Assembly (NCBI GenBank): GCA_021561035.1
Contig: CP067346.1
Location: 2,697,001 to 2,761,000, forward strand
Reading direction: 5' to 3'
Source of the DNA: Clostridioides sp. ES-S-0054-01
GTDB lineage: Bacteria > Bacillota > Clostridia > Peptostreptococcales > Peptostreptococcaceae
Length of the DNA stretch: 64,000 nucleotides
Made by a program: the position numbers and the translations under genes. Numbering within the stretch: the stretch's first letter is position 1; every line of letters begins with the position of its first letter. Positions 56,274-64,000 of the stretch are shown here, piece by piece. The notes under the pieces are model-generated. The model did no database searches. It was not told the origin of the DNA and was given only the letters and a program-made list of their open reading frames with translations.

Positions 56274-56318
56274 AAACTTGAGGTATTAGTATATTTTTCT
56301 TACTAATACCTCAAGTTT
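56274..56318. terminator. Terminator between the AraC gene and the PTS gene
   Basis: A perfect 18-bp stem AAACTTGAGGTATTAGTA with a 9-base loop. The minus-strand tail TTTTTATC is better than the plus-strand tail, so it mainly ends the PTS transcript from the right and may serve both. Confidence 0.72.
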
Positions 56319-56450
56319 ACTAATATTTCAAAATATAAGTTTATATATTTCTATCACTTAAAACATATATTAACTAAATTGGATATTAACTAAACCTATT
56401 CATATATATTTATTAAATTTAACATAAATTTTAATTACATTATCATGTAT

Positions 56451-58529
56451 CTATCCTATTTTTTCAATATCATCTCTTAATATACTCACTCGATTTTCCT
56501 CTTTTGCTGTAGTTATTCCTTTTTTAATATTTAATTTCTGATTTTGCTCTAAATTCGTAAATACTACAGGACTTATAGTTGATAGACCATTTTTCTCAAT
56601 ATACTCTAAGTCCATTTTAACTAACTTTTCTCCTGCTTTGACTTCATCTCCTACATTCACGAATACTTCAAATCCATTTCCTTCTAAGTTTACAGTTTCT
56701 ATACCTAAGTGTATAAGTATTTCTACTCCACTTTTGTTAGATTTTATTATTATTGCATGTTTGGTTGGAAATATAACTCCAATAGTTCCATCAACTGGTG
56801 AATAGATTAATCCATCACTAGATTTAATTGCAAAGCCATCACCCATCAATTTGCTTGAAAATACAGAGTCTGGCACTTCTTCTATATCTAATATCTCTCC
56901 ATTTGTTAGTGAATAAATCTCTTCTTCTAATAAAGTATCTACTATCTTGTCAACCTCTGTATTATTTTTTTTCATTTTATTTTTATCAATATTTTTATTA
57001 GCAGTATTTTCAACCTTTGTTTTTCCCTCTATTATATCTTTTATATCAGACTTTATTGCATCCGATTTTGGTCCAAATATAGCTTGAACATTGTTCCCAA
57101 TAACCATAACACCTGCTGCTCCAAGTGATTTTAATTTTTCTTTATCTACTTTATCTATATCATTTACAACCAATCTAAGTCTTGTTATACAAGCATCTAG
57201 ACTCTTTAGATTTTCTTTATTTCCTAAAGCAATTAAAATCTTTGATGCTAACTCATTTTTAGACATCTCAATAGCCTCAATATTAGTTTCTGACTCATCT
57301 TCTCTTCCTGGTGTCTTTAAGTTAAACCTTCTTATCATAAATCTAAATACACTATAGTATAATACTGCAAATCCAAGACCTACTAAAATAGCTAAGTACC
57401 ATGGAGTTCTATTAGGAAGAACACCAAATAACAAGAAGTCTATTAATCCTCCTGAGAATGTAAAACCAATTTTAACACCTAATAGTTGCATAACTGCATA
57501 TGATAAACCTGAAAATAGACAATGTACTGCAAATAATGCTGGTGCAACAAATAAAAATGCAAATTCTATTGGTTCAGTTATTCCTGTTAAAAAAGAAGTC
57601 AATGCTGCTGATGCCATTATTCCTGCTACAAATTTTTTCTTTTCTGGTTTTGCTTCATGCACCATAGCAAGAGCTGCTGCTGGAAGTCCAAACATCATAA
57701 ATGGAAATGCTCCTGCCATAAAAGTACCTGCTGTGAAATTTACTCCATCTTTAAGTTGAGCAAAGAATATCTTTTGGTCACCCATTACAAGCTCACCAGC
57801 TTTATTTACATATTCTCCAAATTGATACCAAAATGGATTATGGAAAACATGATGTAAACCAAATGGTATTAATAGTCTTTCTAAAGAACCTTCCATAAAT
57901 GCTGCTAGTGTTTGATTTGCTTCTATAACATTTTTTGAAAAACTAAGTAATCCCTCTTGTATTGGTGGCCAAACAAAAGCTAATATAATTCCTATTGCTA
58001 TAGAAGCTAATGAAGTAACGATTGGCACAAATCTTTTACCTGCAAAAAAACCTAAGTACTGAGGTAATTCAATTTTATAAAACTTTTTGTAAAGATAAGC
58101 AGCCACTATCCCTATAATAATACCACCAAATACTCCTGTTTGAATTGTTGGTATTCCAACAATACTTGCATACATAGAATTATCTATCATATTTTCTGTA
58201 ACACCCGCCATGACACCCATAGATGTATTAAGAATTAAAAAACCTACTATGGCTGCCAATGCTGCAACACCTTCTCCTTCAGTCAAACCAACAGCTACCC
58301 CAACTGCAAATATAAGTGGTAAGTTATTAAATATAATTTGACCTGAACTTTCCATTATACTTATTATAAGTTGAAATGTAGGATTCGCCAAAGCTGGAAA
58401 ATGAGCCAACAACGCGTCTCCTGCTAAAGCATTACTCACACCAAGCAATATACCTGCTGCTGGAAGTAATGCAACTGGTAGCATTAGAGATTTTCCTACC
58501 TTTTGTAAAACACCAAATATTTTTTTCAT
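56451..58529 (-). CDS. ptsG: Glucose-type PTS transporter EIICBA
   Basis: 692 residues, one chain. EIIC (1-405) with about ten helices and the GITEPIEFAFLFVAP motif; EIIB (about 425-500) with phospho-Cys C447 in DACITRLRLVV; a low-complexity linker; EIIA (about 540-690) with H607 in ILIHLGIETVNLEG and H591. It imports and phosphorylates glucose or a similar sugar. The leader has a RAT and terminator pair, so expression depends on the antiterminator encoded just upstream. GlcNAc as substrate is less likely but cannot be excluded. Confidence 0.9.
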   Translation of the reverse strand: MKKIFGVLQKVGKSLMLPVALLPAAGILLGVSNALAGDALLAHFPALANPTFQLIISIMESSGQIIFNNLPLIFAVGVAVGLTEGEGVAALAAIVGFLILNTSMGVMAGVTENMIDNSMYASIVGIPTIQTGVFGGIIIGIVAAYLYKKFYKIELPQYLGFFAGKRFVPIVTSLASIAIGIILAFVWPPIQEGLLSFSKNVIEANQTLAAFMEGSLERLLIPFGLHHVFHNPFWYQFGEYVNKAGELVMGDQKIFFAQLKDGVNFTAGTFMAGAFPFMMFGLPAAALAMVHEAKPEKKKFVAGIMASAALTSFLTGITEPIEFAFLFVAPALFAVHCLFSGLSYAVMQLLGVKIGFTFSGGLIDFLLFGVLPNRTPWYLAILVGLGFAVLYYSVFRFMIRRFNLKTPGREDESETNIEAIEMSKNELASKILIALGNKENLKSLDACITRLRLVVNDIDKVDKEKLKSLGAAGVMVIGNNVQAIFGPKSDAIKSDIKDIIEGKTKVENTANKNIDKNKMKKNNTEVDKIVDTLLEEEIYSLTNGEILDIEEVPDSVFSSKLMGDGFAIKSSDGLIYSPVDGTIGVIFPTKHAIIIKSNKSGVEILIHLGIETVNLEGNGFEVFVNVGDEVKAGEKLVKMDLEYIEKNGLSTISPVVFTNLEQNQKLNIKKGITTAKEENRVSILRDDIEKIG

Positions 58530-58571
58530 TTACTTTTCTCCCCTTATTATTTTATATTTTTTTAAATAAAA

Positions 58572-58708
58572 AAGACTTAAGTTTATAAAAAATTACATTA
58601 GTACACTTAATCCTAAAATAAAATTTATGCTAATATAAATAGACCTATATTAACTTAATCTTAGAATTAAAAATAAACTATTATAATTTTTTTATAAACA
58701 TAAGTCTT
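58572..58708 (-). terminator. Conditional leader terminator of the PTS gene
   Basis: A 21-base arm at 58688-58708 and its complement at 58572-58592 match at 20 positions; about 95 bases lie in the loop, and TTTTTATTT follows on the minus strand. Its 5' arm shares bases with the RAT (58706-58708), so RAT folding should prevent it. Confidence 0.7.
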
Positions 58709-58732
58709 GCCTGCATTATCAGTAACAATCTT
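58706..58732 (-). promoter_or_regulatory. RAT antiterminator target in the PTS leader
   Basis: On the minus strand AAGATTGTTACTG followed by ATAATGCAGGCAAG matches the ribonucleic antiterminator core GATTGTTACTG...GCAGGCAA of BglG/LicT proteins. It directly precedes the terminator. Confidence 0.78.
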
Positions 58733-58831
58733 AATGTTTTAAAATTATTATTTGATATTAAATTTTAAACAATATATTAAAATTAAACATAATATATTAA
58801 ACTCATATACTTTGCATTAAATTACTCTTCA

Positions 58832-59674
58832 TTATAAATTTAATACAGATATAACTCTTTTGATATGTAATGTTAAATAAAGTAGTTCATCTTGACTTAC
58901 ATAGTAATCATAATTATTTTCTACATGAGTTTTTATTTTATATGCACAATTATAATCTTTTTCATACTTTACTTTGATTATATCTACAATTTCATTATTT
59001 GTATCATTGATTTCCTCTCTTTTTACTAATCGATTTGCAAAAAATTTTAAATGAGTAAGAAGCCTATCATAATTTATATCATCTTCTTTAAATTCAACTC
59101 TATAGTAGTATCTTATAATATTGAGTATGTCTTTTACAATTTTAGTAATTAACAGTGATTCTTTTGAACTTCCTTTATAATTTGAGTTTACTATATGCAT
59201 TGCTATAAAACCAGCTTCATCTAATGGAAATTCCACATTAAATTCTCTATTTATATAGTCTACAGCCCATTTACCAATCTCGTATTCTTTTTTATGAATC
59301 CTTTTTATCTCATGTAGTAAATCATTCTTTATAGTTATATTTTCATTATACCTTTTAATTGCAAATGCAATATGGTCAGTAAGTGCCACATAAATATATT
59401 CATAAAGTTCAGTATTCAAAATGTTTTCTGCATAAGCAATTATATCTGTGCTAATCTCAAAAAACTTCTCATCAACCTGGCTTGCTAGTTTTCCAATTTT
59501 ATCTACAAAACTTTCATCTTGTATTACAAAAGTTCTTTCAATTTTACTTTCGTCTATTTCTTGACCTTTCTTTTTTTGAAACCCAATTCCACATCCTGTT
59601 AGTATTAATTCTTTTTTTATATTTTCATCTAGAACTAATACAACATTATTATTATAAATTTGTTGAATAATCAT
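58832..59674 (-). CDS. licT: BglG/LicT family transcriptional antiterminator
   Basis: 280 residues from the ATG at 59674 (GGGAGAG upstream). CAT RNA-binding domain (1-55), then two PRD domains with H101 (LTDHIAF), H160 (AMHIVN), H208 (LTHLKFF) and H270 (TLHIKRV), at LicT positions plus one. PTS phosphorylation of these controls RNA binding. Both its own leader and the PTS gene's carry matching RATs, so it should regulate itself and the transporter. GlcT is an alternative name; the short RATs favour LicT type. Confidence 0.9.
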   Translation of the reverse strand: MIIQQIYNNNVVLVLDENIKKELILTGCGIGFQKKKGQEIDESKIERTFVIQDESFVDKIGKLASQVDEKFFEISTDIIAYAENILNTELYEYIYVALTDHIAFAIKRYNENITIKNDLLHEIKRIHKKEYEIGKWAVDYINREFNVEFPLDEAGFIAMHIVNSNYKGSSKESLLITKIVKDILNIIRYYYRVEFKEDDINYDRLLTHLKFFANRLVKREEINDTNNEIVDIIKVKYEKDYNCAYKIKTHVENNYDYYVSQDELLYLTLHIKRVISVLNL

Positions 59675-59721
59675 AATCAATATCTCTCCCAAAATACAAA
59701 TTCCCTTATTCATAAAAAAAC

Positions 59722-59764
59722 ACCTAAATTAAGATACAATTCACCTGTATATCTTAACTTAGGT
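59722..59764 (-). terminator. Conditional leader terminator of the antiterminator gene
   Basis: On the minus strand ACCTAAGTTAAGATATAC pairs with GTATCTTAATTTAGGT and is followed by GTTTTTTTATG. It follows the RAT directly and begins at its 3' edge. Confidence 0.8.
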
Positions 59765-59789
59765 ATTGCCTGCTTTCCAGTAACAATCC
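59765..59789 (-). promoter_or_regulatory. RAT antiterminator target in the licT leader
   Basis: GGATTGTTACTGG followed by AAAGCAGGCAAT on the minus strand is a near-ideal LicT-type RAT. Its core is shared with the PTS leader copy (GATTGTTACTG, GCAGGCAA). Confidence 0.83.
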
Positions 59790-59832
59790 AGTTTGTTAAT
59801 AATCATAAATATTGTATTCAATTTATGATTTT

Positions 59833-59861
59833 ATTCTATTATAAATAAATATATATGTCAA
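59833..59861 (-). promoter_or_regulatory. Putative sigma-A promoter of licT
   Basis: On the minus strand TTGACA (59856-59861), 17 bases, TAGAAT (59833-59838). The start would be near 59827, about 40 bases before the RAT. An inverted repeat at 59801-59830 (AATCATAAAT...ATTTATGATT) overlaps the start and may be an operator or leader hairpin. Confidence 0.6.
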
Positions 59862-60041
59862 GTAAATTATTGAAAACTATTTCCTATTTTTTTAAATAAA
59901 TGTTTTATAGATTCTAGTTTTAGATAACTATCTACATTAAGTAGAATATGTTATCCCTTAATTAATATGTAGTTGAAAAATTAATAGTTCACTTTAAATA
60001 AGATTGAAATTTTTCATTTTTTTCGTTATTTTAATAACATA

Positions 60042-60944
60042 TTATAAATTCTTTTTATTAAAGAAATCTATAATAAATTTAAATACATACTGGTCCACAT
60101 GGCTATAACGTTCTTTTTTAGGTCTACATAGTACAACTTTCCACGTAATAGGATGATTAAATGGTTTTTCTATAATTTTACTATTTTCAAAGAAGTCATG
60201 GACTGGTGATGGTAAAATGGTTATAAAATCAGAATTTGTAGTTGATAGCAATAAAAAATCCCATGAGCCAGACATAATATACCTTTTTAACTTAACATTT
60301 TCATCAGCGAACTTTTGTATTAGTTTATGGTGTATCATAAAAGTGGGGTTAAATATTGCAAGTAACTGCTCATTCAAATCATTCCAATCTATCTTATTTT
60401 TTTTAGCAAGTGGATGATTTACATTTAAAAAGGCTGTTAGTTCATCTTCTTGAAGTACATGTTCTGTTACCACACTTTTATCAATTTTATGTGGATGTAA
60501 TAGTACTGCATAATCTAATTCTTGTAAGATAAGCATCCTACTTAAATCATATGCTCCCTTCTCTACTATATCAAATTCTATATCTGGATTGTTTGCAACT
60601 AACTGTGCAACTACATCTGAAAAGGCTATTCCAAGTATAAGCGGAGGTATTCCTATTCTAACTTTTCCCTTAAATTGAACTGAATCTTCTCTTAAATCTT
60701 CCATCATATTTTTGTATTCATTTATAATATGTTCTGCATTTACATAAAATCTTTCTCCTGCTGGTGTTAATCCATTTAATCTGCCTTTATACCTTTCAAA
60801 TAAATACACATCTTCACACTCTTCAAAATTTTTTATAATTTGACTTAGTGCTGGTTGGGATATATGGAGTGTCTTAGACGCTATTGACAAATTAAAACCA
60901 GACTTAACTATCTCAACAAAATATTTTAACTGTTTTATATCCAT
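60042..60944 (-). CDS. LysR family transcriptional regulator
   Basis: 300 residues. Helix-turn-helix at 1-60 (DIKQLKYFVEIVKSGFNLSIASKTLHISQPALSQIIKNFE) and a periplasmic-binding-like effector domain (about 92-295). It is divergent from the thl-CoA-transferase genes, the usual layout for LysR proteins controlling the neighbouring operon. The ligand may be an acyl-CoA or acid linked to that pathway (inference). Confidence 0.9.
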   Translation of the reverse strand: MDIKQLKYFVEIVKSGFNLSIASKTLHISQPALSQIIKNFEECEDVYLFERYKGRLNGLTPAGERFYVNAEHIINEYKNMMEDLREDSVQFKGKVRIGIPPLILGIAFSDVVAQLVANNPDIEFDIVEKGAYDLSRMLILQELDYAVLLHPHKIDKSVVTEHVLQEDELTAFLNVNHPLAKKNKIDWNDLNEQLLAIFNPTFMIHHKLIQKFADENVKLKRYIMSGSWDFLLLSTTNSDFITILPSPVHDFFENSKIIEKPFNHPITWKVVLCRPKKERYSHVDQYVFKFIIDFFNKKNL

Positions 60945-61293
60945 TTTAAACCACCTTTCTTAAAAGTATAGTTTAGATTATATTTTTTCTTATAAGAACA
61001 TTTTATAGGAAAATCAACATAATTTCATTAATATTTTAACAAAATATTTTTCTAAATCTTCTCTAAATTTTTATCCTATAAATTTTTCTTATACACTATA
61101 TAAAAAATTAGACTTAGACAAAACGCTTTTTTCGCCGTAATCTATAATTAGAAACAGGAAAACCTAAAGCATTAGGAATAAAAATAATTGAAATACTTAA
61201 AAACAAGCTTGTATTAAAAGTAAATTATAGAGTTCCTTAATTTTTTTATTCAGAAAATTTTTAATTATCATTCAAGAAAGGTAACTATTAGAT
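60945..61293. other. Divergent control region between LysR gene and thl, 349 bp
   Basis: AT-rich. Contains the 12-bp palindrome TTCTTATAAGAA (60987-60998) and an inverted pair TTTATAGGA (61002-61010) / TCCTATAAA (61074-61082). A TATAAT at about 61144-61149 lacks a good -35. These may be LysR sites and the thl promoter. Confidence 0.45.
60987..61082. promoter_or_regulatory. Putative LysR operator region
   Basis: A perfect palindrome TTCTTATAAGAA and a 9-bp inverted repeat (TTTATAGGA/TCCTATAAA) spaced 63 bp apart lie just upstream of the LysR gene start. Spaced sites of this type allow looping or dual occupancy. Evidence is pattern only. Confidence 0.35.
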
Positions 61294-62472
61294 ATGAAAG
61301 ATGTAGTAATCGTATCAGCAGTCAGAACACCTATAGGAAGTTTCGGAGGAGTATTTAAAAATACCTCTGCTGTTCAACTTGGAACTATAGCTGTTAAAGA
61401 AGCGATATCACGTGTAGGGCTTAATTTATCTGAAATAGATGAAGTAATAATTGGAAATGTACTTCAAGCAGGACTTGGACAGAATGTTGCTAGACAAATT
61501 GCCATAAATTCAGGTATACCAAATGCTGTCCCAAGTTATACAGTAAATAAATTGTGTGGTTCAGGGCTTAAAAGTGTTCAGCTAGCTGCTCAATCAATCA
61601 CATCTGGTGAAAATGATGTAGTCATTGCAGGTGGCACTGAAAATATGAGCCAAGCTCCTTATATTGTTCCAACTGCCCGTTTTGGTAATAAAATGGGAGA
61701 CATAACTATGGTAGATAGTATGTTAACAGATGGTCTTATTGATGCTTTTAATCAATATCACATGGGAATAACTGCAGAAAATATTGCAACTAAATTTGAA
61801 TTTACTAGAGAAATGCAAGATAAATTAGCATTAGAAAGTCAAAATAAAGCTGAGAAAGCTATAAAAAACAATCGTTTTAAAGAGGAAATCGTTCCAGTAG
61901 ATGTTTTAATACGTCGTGGAAAAATGGAAACTGTTGACACAGATGAATATCCTAAATTAGGTATTACATTTGAAGATTTATCTAAACTTAAGCCTGCATT
62001 CAAAAAAGATGGTACTGTAACAGCTGGAAATGCATCTGGTATTAATGATGGTGCAGCTATGTTGATATTAATGAGCCAACAAAAAGCAGACGAACTAGGA
62101 ATTAGACCACTTGCTAAAATAAAATCATATGCATCAGCTGGTGTTGAACCTGAAATAATGGGTACTGGTCCAATCCCTGCAACTAAAAAAGCATTAGAAA
62201 AAGTTGGGCTTAATATCAATGATATAGACTTAATAGAAGCAAATGAAGCATTCGCTGCTCAAGCATTAGCTGTCAAAAATGAACTTCAAATAGATTCATC
62301 AAAGTTAAATGTTAATGGCGGTGCAATAGCATTAGGACATCCAATAGGGGCAAGTGGTGCTAGAATACTTGTTACTCTAATTTATGAAATGCAAAAACGT
62401 AAAGCTGAAACTGGTCTTGCAACACTTTGTATTGGTGGTGGTCAAGGAATATCAATGGTGGTTTCACGATAG
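61294..62472 (+). CDS. thlA: Acetyl-CoA acetyltransferase (thiolase)
   Basis: 392 residues, the usual length. The acyl-accepting C88 lies in [13 protein letters not shown]349 in [12 protein letters not shown] and C379 in TLCIGGGQG complete the site. It condenses two acetyl-CoA to acetoacetyl-CoA. It heads the run with two CoA-transferase subunits and an SDR dehydrogenase. AGAAAGG precedes the ATG. A second thiolase may exist elsewhere in the genome. Confidence 0.95.
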   Translation: MKDVVIVSAVRTPIGSFGGVFKNTSAVQLGTIAVKEAISRVGLNLSEIDEVIIGNVLQAGLGQNVARQIAINSGIPNAVPSYTVNKLCGSGLKSVQLAAQSITSGENDVVIAGGTENMSQAPYIVPTARFGNKMGDITMVDSMLTDGLIDAFNQYHMGITAENIATKFEFTREMQDKLALESQNKAEKAIKNNRFKEEIVPVDVLIRRGKMETVDTDEYPKLGITFEDLSKLKPAFKKDGTVTAGNASGINDGAAMLILMSQQKADELGIRPLAKIKSYASAGVEPEIMGTGPIPATKKALEKVGLNINDIDLIEANEAFAAQALAVKNELQIDSSKLNVNGGAIALGHPIGASGARILVTLIYEMQKRKAETGLATLCIGGGQGISMVVSR

Positions 62473-62480
62473 GAGGAAAT

Positions 62481-63137
62481 ATGAATAAAATAGTTAGCAT
62501 CGATGAAGCTCTATCTCATGTAAAAGATGGAGATACAATAATGGTTGGTGGATTCATGGCTAATGGTTCACCAGAAAATTTAATTGATTATTTATGTAGT
62601 AAAAATATAAAAGATTTGACACTAATTTGTAATGATACTGGCTTTATTGACAAAGGTGTTGGCAAAATGGTTGTAAATAAGCAATTCAAAAAGATAATTG
62701 CCTCTCACATAGGATTAAATAAAGAAACTGGAAGACAAATGAACAGCAATGAAACAGACGTTGAATTAGTTCCTCAAGGCACTCTTGCTGAACAAATACG
62801 TGCAGCTGGTTATGGTTTGGGAGGTATACTAACACCTACTGGTATTGGTACTCTTGTTGAAGAAGGAAAACAAAAAATTGTTGTTGATGATAAAGAATAC
62901 CTTCTTGAAAAACCACTTCATGCAGATATTGCTCTTCTATTTGCATCAAAAGTTGATAAGGCAGGTAATCTAGTTTATAAGGGTTCTATGAACAATTTTA
63001 ATAATTTAATGGCTTCTGCTGCCAAAATTACAATAGTTGAAGCAGATAAAATCGTTGAAATTGGTGATATTGACCCAAATGAAGTTAATACACCAGGTAT
63101 TTTTGTGAATTACATCGTTGAAGGAGGTAATTTATAA
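62481..63137 (+). CDS. ctfA: 3-oxoacid/butyrate-acetoacetate CoA-transferase subunit A
   Basis: 218 residues from the ATG at 62481 (AGGAGGAA upstream), nine bases after the thl stop; a longer frame overlapping thl is not used. VKDGDTIMVGGFMANGSPENLID and HIGLNKETGRQM fit the family, as does EGGKQ-like VEEGKQKIVVDDKEY. It forms the CoA-transferase with the next gene. CtfA or AtoD/ScoA are equally fair names. The stop overlaps the next start. Confidence 0.92.
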   Translation: MNKIVSIDEALSHVKDGDTIMVGGFMANGSPENLIDYLCSKNIKDLTLICNDTGFIDKGVGKMVVNKQFKKIIASHIGLNKETGRQMNSNETDVELVPQGTLAEQIRAAGYGLGGILTPTGIGTLVEEGKQKIVVDDKEYLLEKPLHADIALLFASKVDKAGNLVYKGSMNNFNNLMASAAKITIVEADKIVEIGDIDPNEVNTPGIFVNYIVEGGNL

Positions 63138-63802
63138 TGAATAAATTAGAAATGCAAGAATATATTGCAAACAGAGTATCTAAGGAATTAAAAGATGGTT
63201 CTGTTGTAAATCTTGGTATAGGTTTACCAACCAAAGTAGCAAATTATATTCCAGATGATGTAAACGTTATCTTACAATCTGAAAATGGTTTCTTGGGTTT
63301 AGGAGCAGCTGAAGATGGACATTCAAGTGATGAAACTATTGTAAATGCAGGTGGTCAACCAGTTACTATACTTCCTGGAGGGTGTTTCTTTGATAGTGCT
63401 ACTTCTTTTGGAATAATCAGAGGAGGTCATGTTGATATAACTGTTCTTGGTGCCCTTCAAGTTGACAAATATGGTAACATAGCAAATTATATGATTCCAG
63501 GTAAGATGGTTCCAGGTATGGGTGGAGCTATGGACCTAGTAACTGGAGCTAAGAAGGTTATTGTAGCAATGGAACATACTTCAAAAGGTTCAGCAAAAAT
63601 ATTAAATAGTTGTACTCTTCCACTTACTGCAACAAACGCTGTAGATTTGATAGTTACTGAAATGGGAGTTATGGAAGTAACATCAGATGGAATTTTACTT
63701 AAGGAAATAAATCCAGCTTTCACATTGGACGATGTTATTTCTGCTACTGAAGCACCTTTAATATTATCAGATTCATTGAATGGAAGCACATCTGTTGTTT
63801 AA
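63137..63802 (+). CDS. ctfB: 3-oxoacid/butyrate-acetoacetate CoA-transferase subunit B
   Basis: 221 residues. The catalytic Glu is E49 in ILQSENGFLGLG. NLGIGLPTKVANYIPD and GGAMDLVTGAKKVIVAMEHTSKG are family blocks. With subunit A it swaps CoA between acetoacetyl-CoA and acetate or butyrate. The start overlaps the last base of ctfA. AGGAGG is inside ctfA just upstream. Confidence 0.93.
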   Translation: MNKLEMQEYIANRVSKELKDGSVVNLGIGLPTKVANYIPDDVNVILQSENGFLGLGAAEDGHSSDETIVNAGGQPVTILPGGCFFDSATSFGIIRGGHVDITVLGALQVDKYGNIANYMIPGKMVPGMGGAMDLVTGAKKVIVAMEHTSKGSAKILNSCTLPLTATNAVDLIVTEMGVMEVTSDGILLKEINPAFTLDDVISATEAPLILSDSLNGSTSVV

Positions 63803-63897
63803 GGTAATTAAAACTAGAAAATAAAAATGTATTAGATATAAATTTATATTACTTAAAATATTAATATAAAAATAAAACAAAATTGGAGGAAATAAAA

Positions 63898-64000
63898 ATG
63901 GTTAAAGACAAAGTTGTATTCGTAACAGGAGCTGCAAGTGGAATAGGTAAGCAAATAGCTGAATCATTCTTAAAAAATGGTGCTAAAGTAATGTTCTCTG
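63898..64000 (+). CDS. Short-chain dehydrogenase, probably 3-hydroxybutyrate dehydrogenase (N-terminal part)
   Basis: Only 34 codons are present; the gene runs off the right edge. The start MVKDKVVFVTGAASGIGKQI carries the SDR TGxxxGIG nucleotide motif. GGAGG lies before the ATG. Following thiolase and CoA-transferase, 3-hydroxybutyrate dehydrogenase is the likely role, giving acetoacetate to 3-hydroxybutyrate. The family is clear; the substrate is context only. Confidence 0.75.
   Translation, partial: MVKDKVVFVTGAASGIGKQIAESFLKNGAKVMFS

Larger units (their letters stand above)
58530..58831. other. Leader region of the PTS gene, 302 bp
   Basis: Contains an antiterminator target at 58706-58732 and the overlapping terminator at 58572-58708. 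The promoter must lie at 58740-58831; several AT-rich -10-like sequences occur and none is clearly best. Confidence 0.6.

Noticed and set aside
1-64000. CRISPR array, tRNA or rRNA genes
   Set aside because: No regularly spaced direct repeats of about 29 bases, no cloverleaf sequence and no rRNA-like stretch were recognised by eye.

Overview
The window is a low-GC Firmicute chromosome segment that I read as Clostridioides difficile or a very close Peptostreptococcaceae relative. That is an inference from gene content and order: spoIVA, spoIIGA-sigE-sigG, spoVD/spoVE, a dcw cluster without ftsA or a vegetative ftsI, and a thl-ctfAB-hbd type locus at the right edge. Codon use is strongly AT-biased. 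Most genes lie on the minus strand, so the cluster reads from right to left.

Layout, left to right. 1-3095: the ylm cell-division block (HlyD-like protein, ylmE, sepF, ylmG, ylmH, then divIVA cut by the edge). 3475-6598: a stand-alone PTS EIIC-like transporter, facing a UPF0210/UPF0237 pair. 7159-8634: spoIVA. 8805-13845: an accessory block of MFS carrier, amino-acid antiporter and creatinase-like M24 protein, with a divergent TetR regulator whose putative operators overlap both promoters. 13855-15436: an IS3/IS150-type element inserted in a small inverted-repeat element. 15466-22192: gpsA, plsY, der, a DUF512 radical-SAM protein, and a duplicated YIEGIA gene with its small capping subunit. 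22247-28337: two-component system, pgeF, nrdR, ylmC-like gene, sigG, sigE, spoIIGA. 28662-29936: an orphan sugar-binding lipoprotein. 30221-45326: ftsZ, sbp, two DUF881 genes, ftsQ, murG, spoVE, murD, mraY, murF, spoVD, ftsL, rsmH, lgt. 45391-46805: an IS200/IS605 element with whole tnpA and gutted tnpB. 46987-50965: an M16 peptidase pair and ychF. 51202-55212: a GGDEF/EAL protein and murE. 55307-59674: an AraC regulator, a glucose-type PTS IICBA and its LicT-type antiterminator, both with antiterminator/terminator leaders. 60042-64000: a LysR regulator divergent from thl, two CoA-transferase subunits and the start of a 3-hydroxybutyrate-dehydrogenase-like gene.

How it works together. The central two thirds make and divide the cell wall and commit the cell to sporulation. 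FtsZ, SepF, YlmG and DivIVA place the septum. MurD/E/F/G and MraY make lipid II. SpoVE/SpoVD polymerise it during sporulation. SpoIIGA/SigE/SigG run the compartment programmes and SpoIVA builds the coat basement. Regulatory DNA fits this: a Spo0A-type promoter with a 22-bp spacer before spoIIGA and a SigE-like promoter before spoIVA. Compared with the B. subtilis dcw-ylm island, the order is largely conserved but split by about 21 kb.

Most of the window is core genome. The least explained parts are the TetR-controlled block with the M24 protein lacking canonical metal ligands, the nested insertion elements, and the deleted TnpB with its retained right end. No CRISPR array, tRNA or rRNA was recognised.
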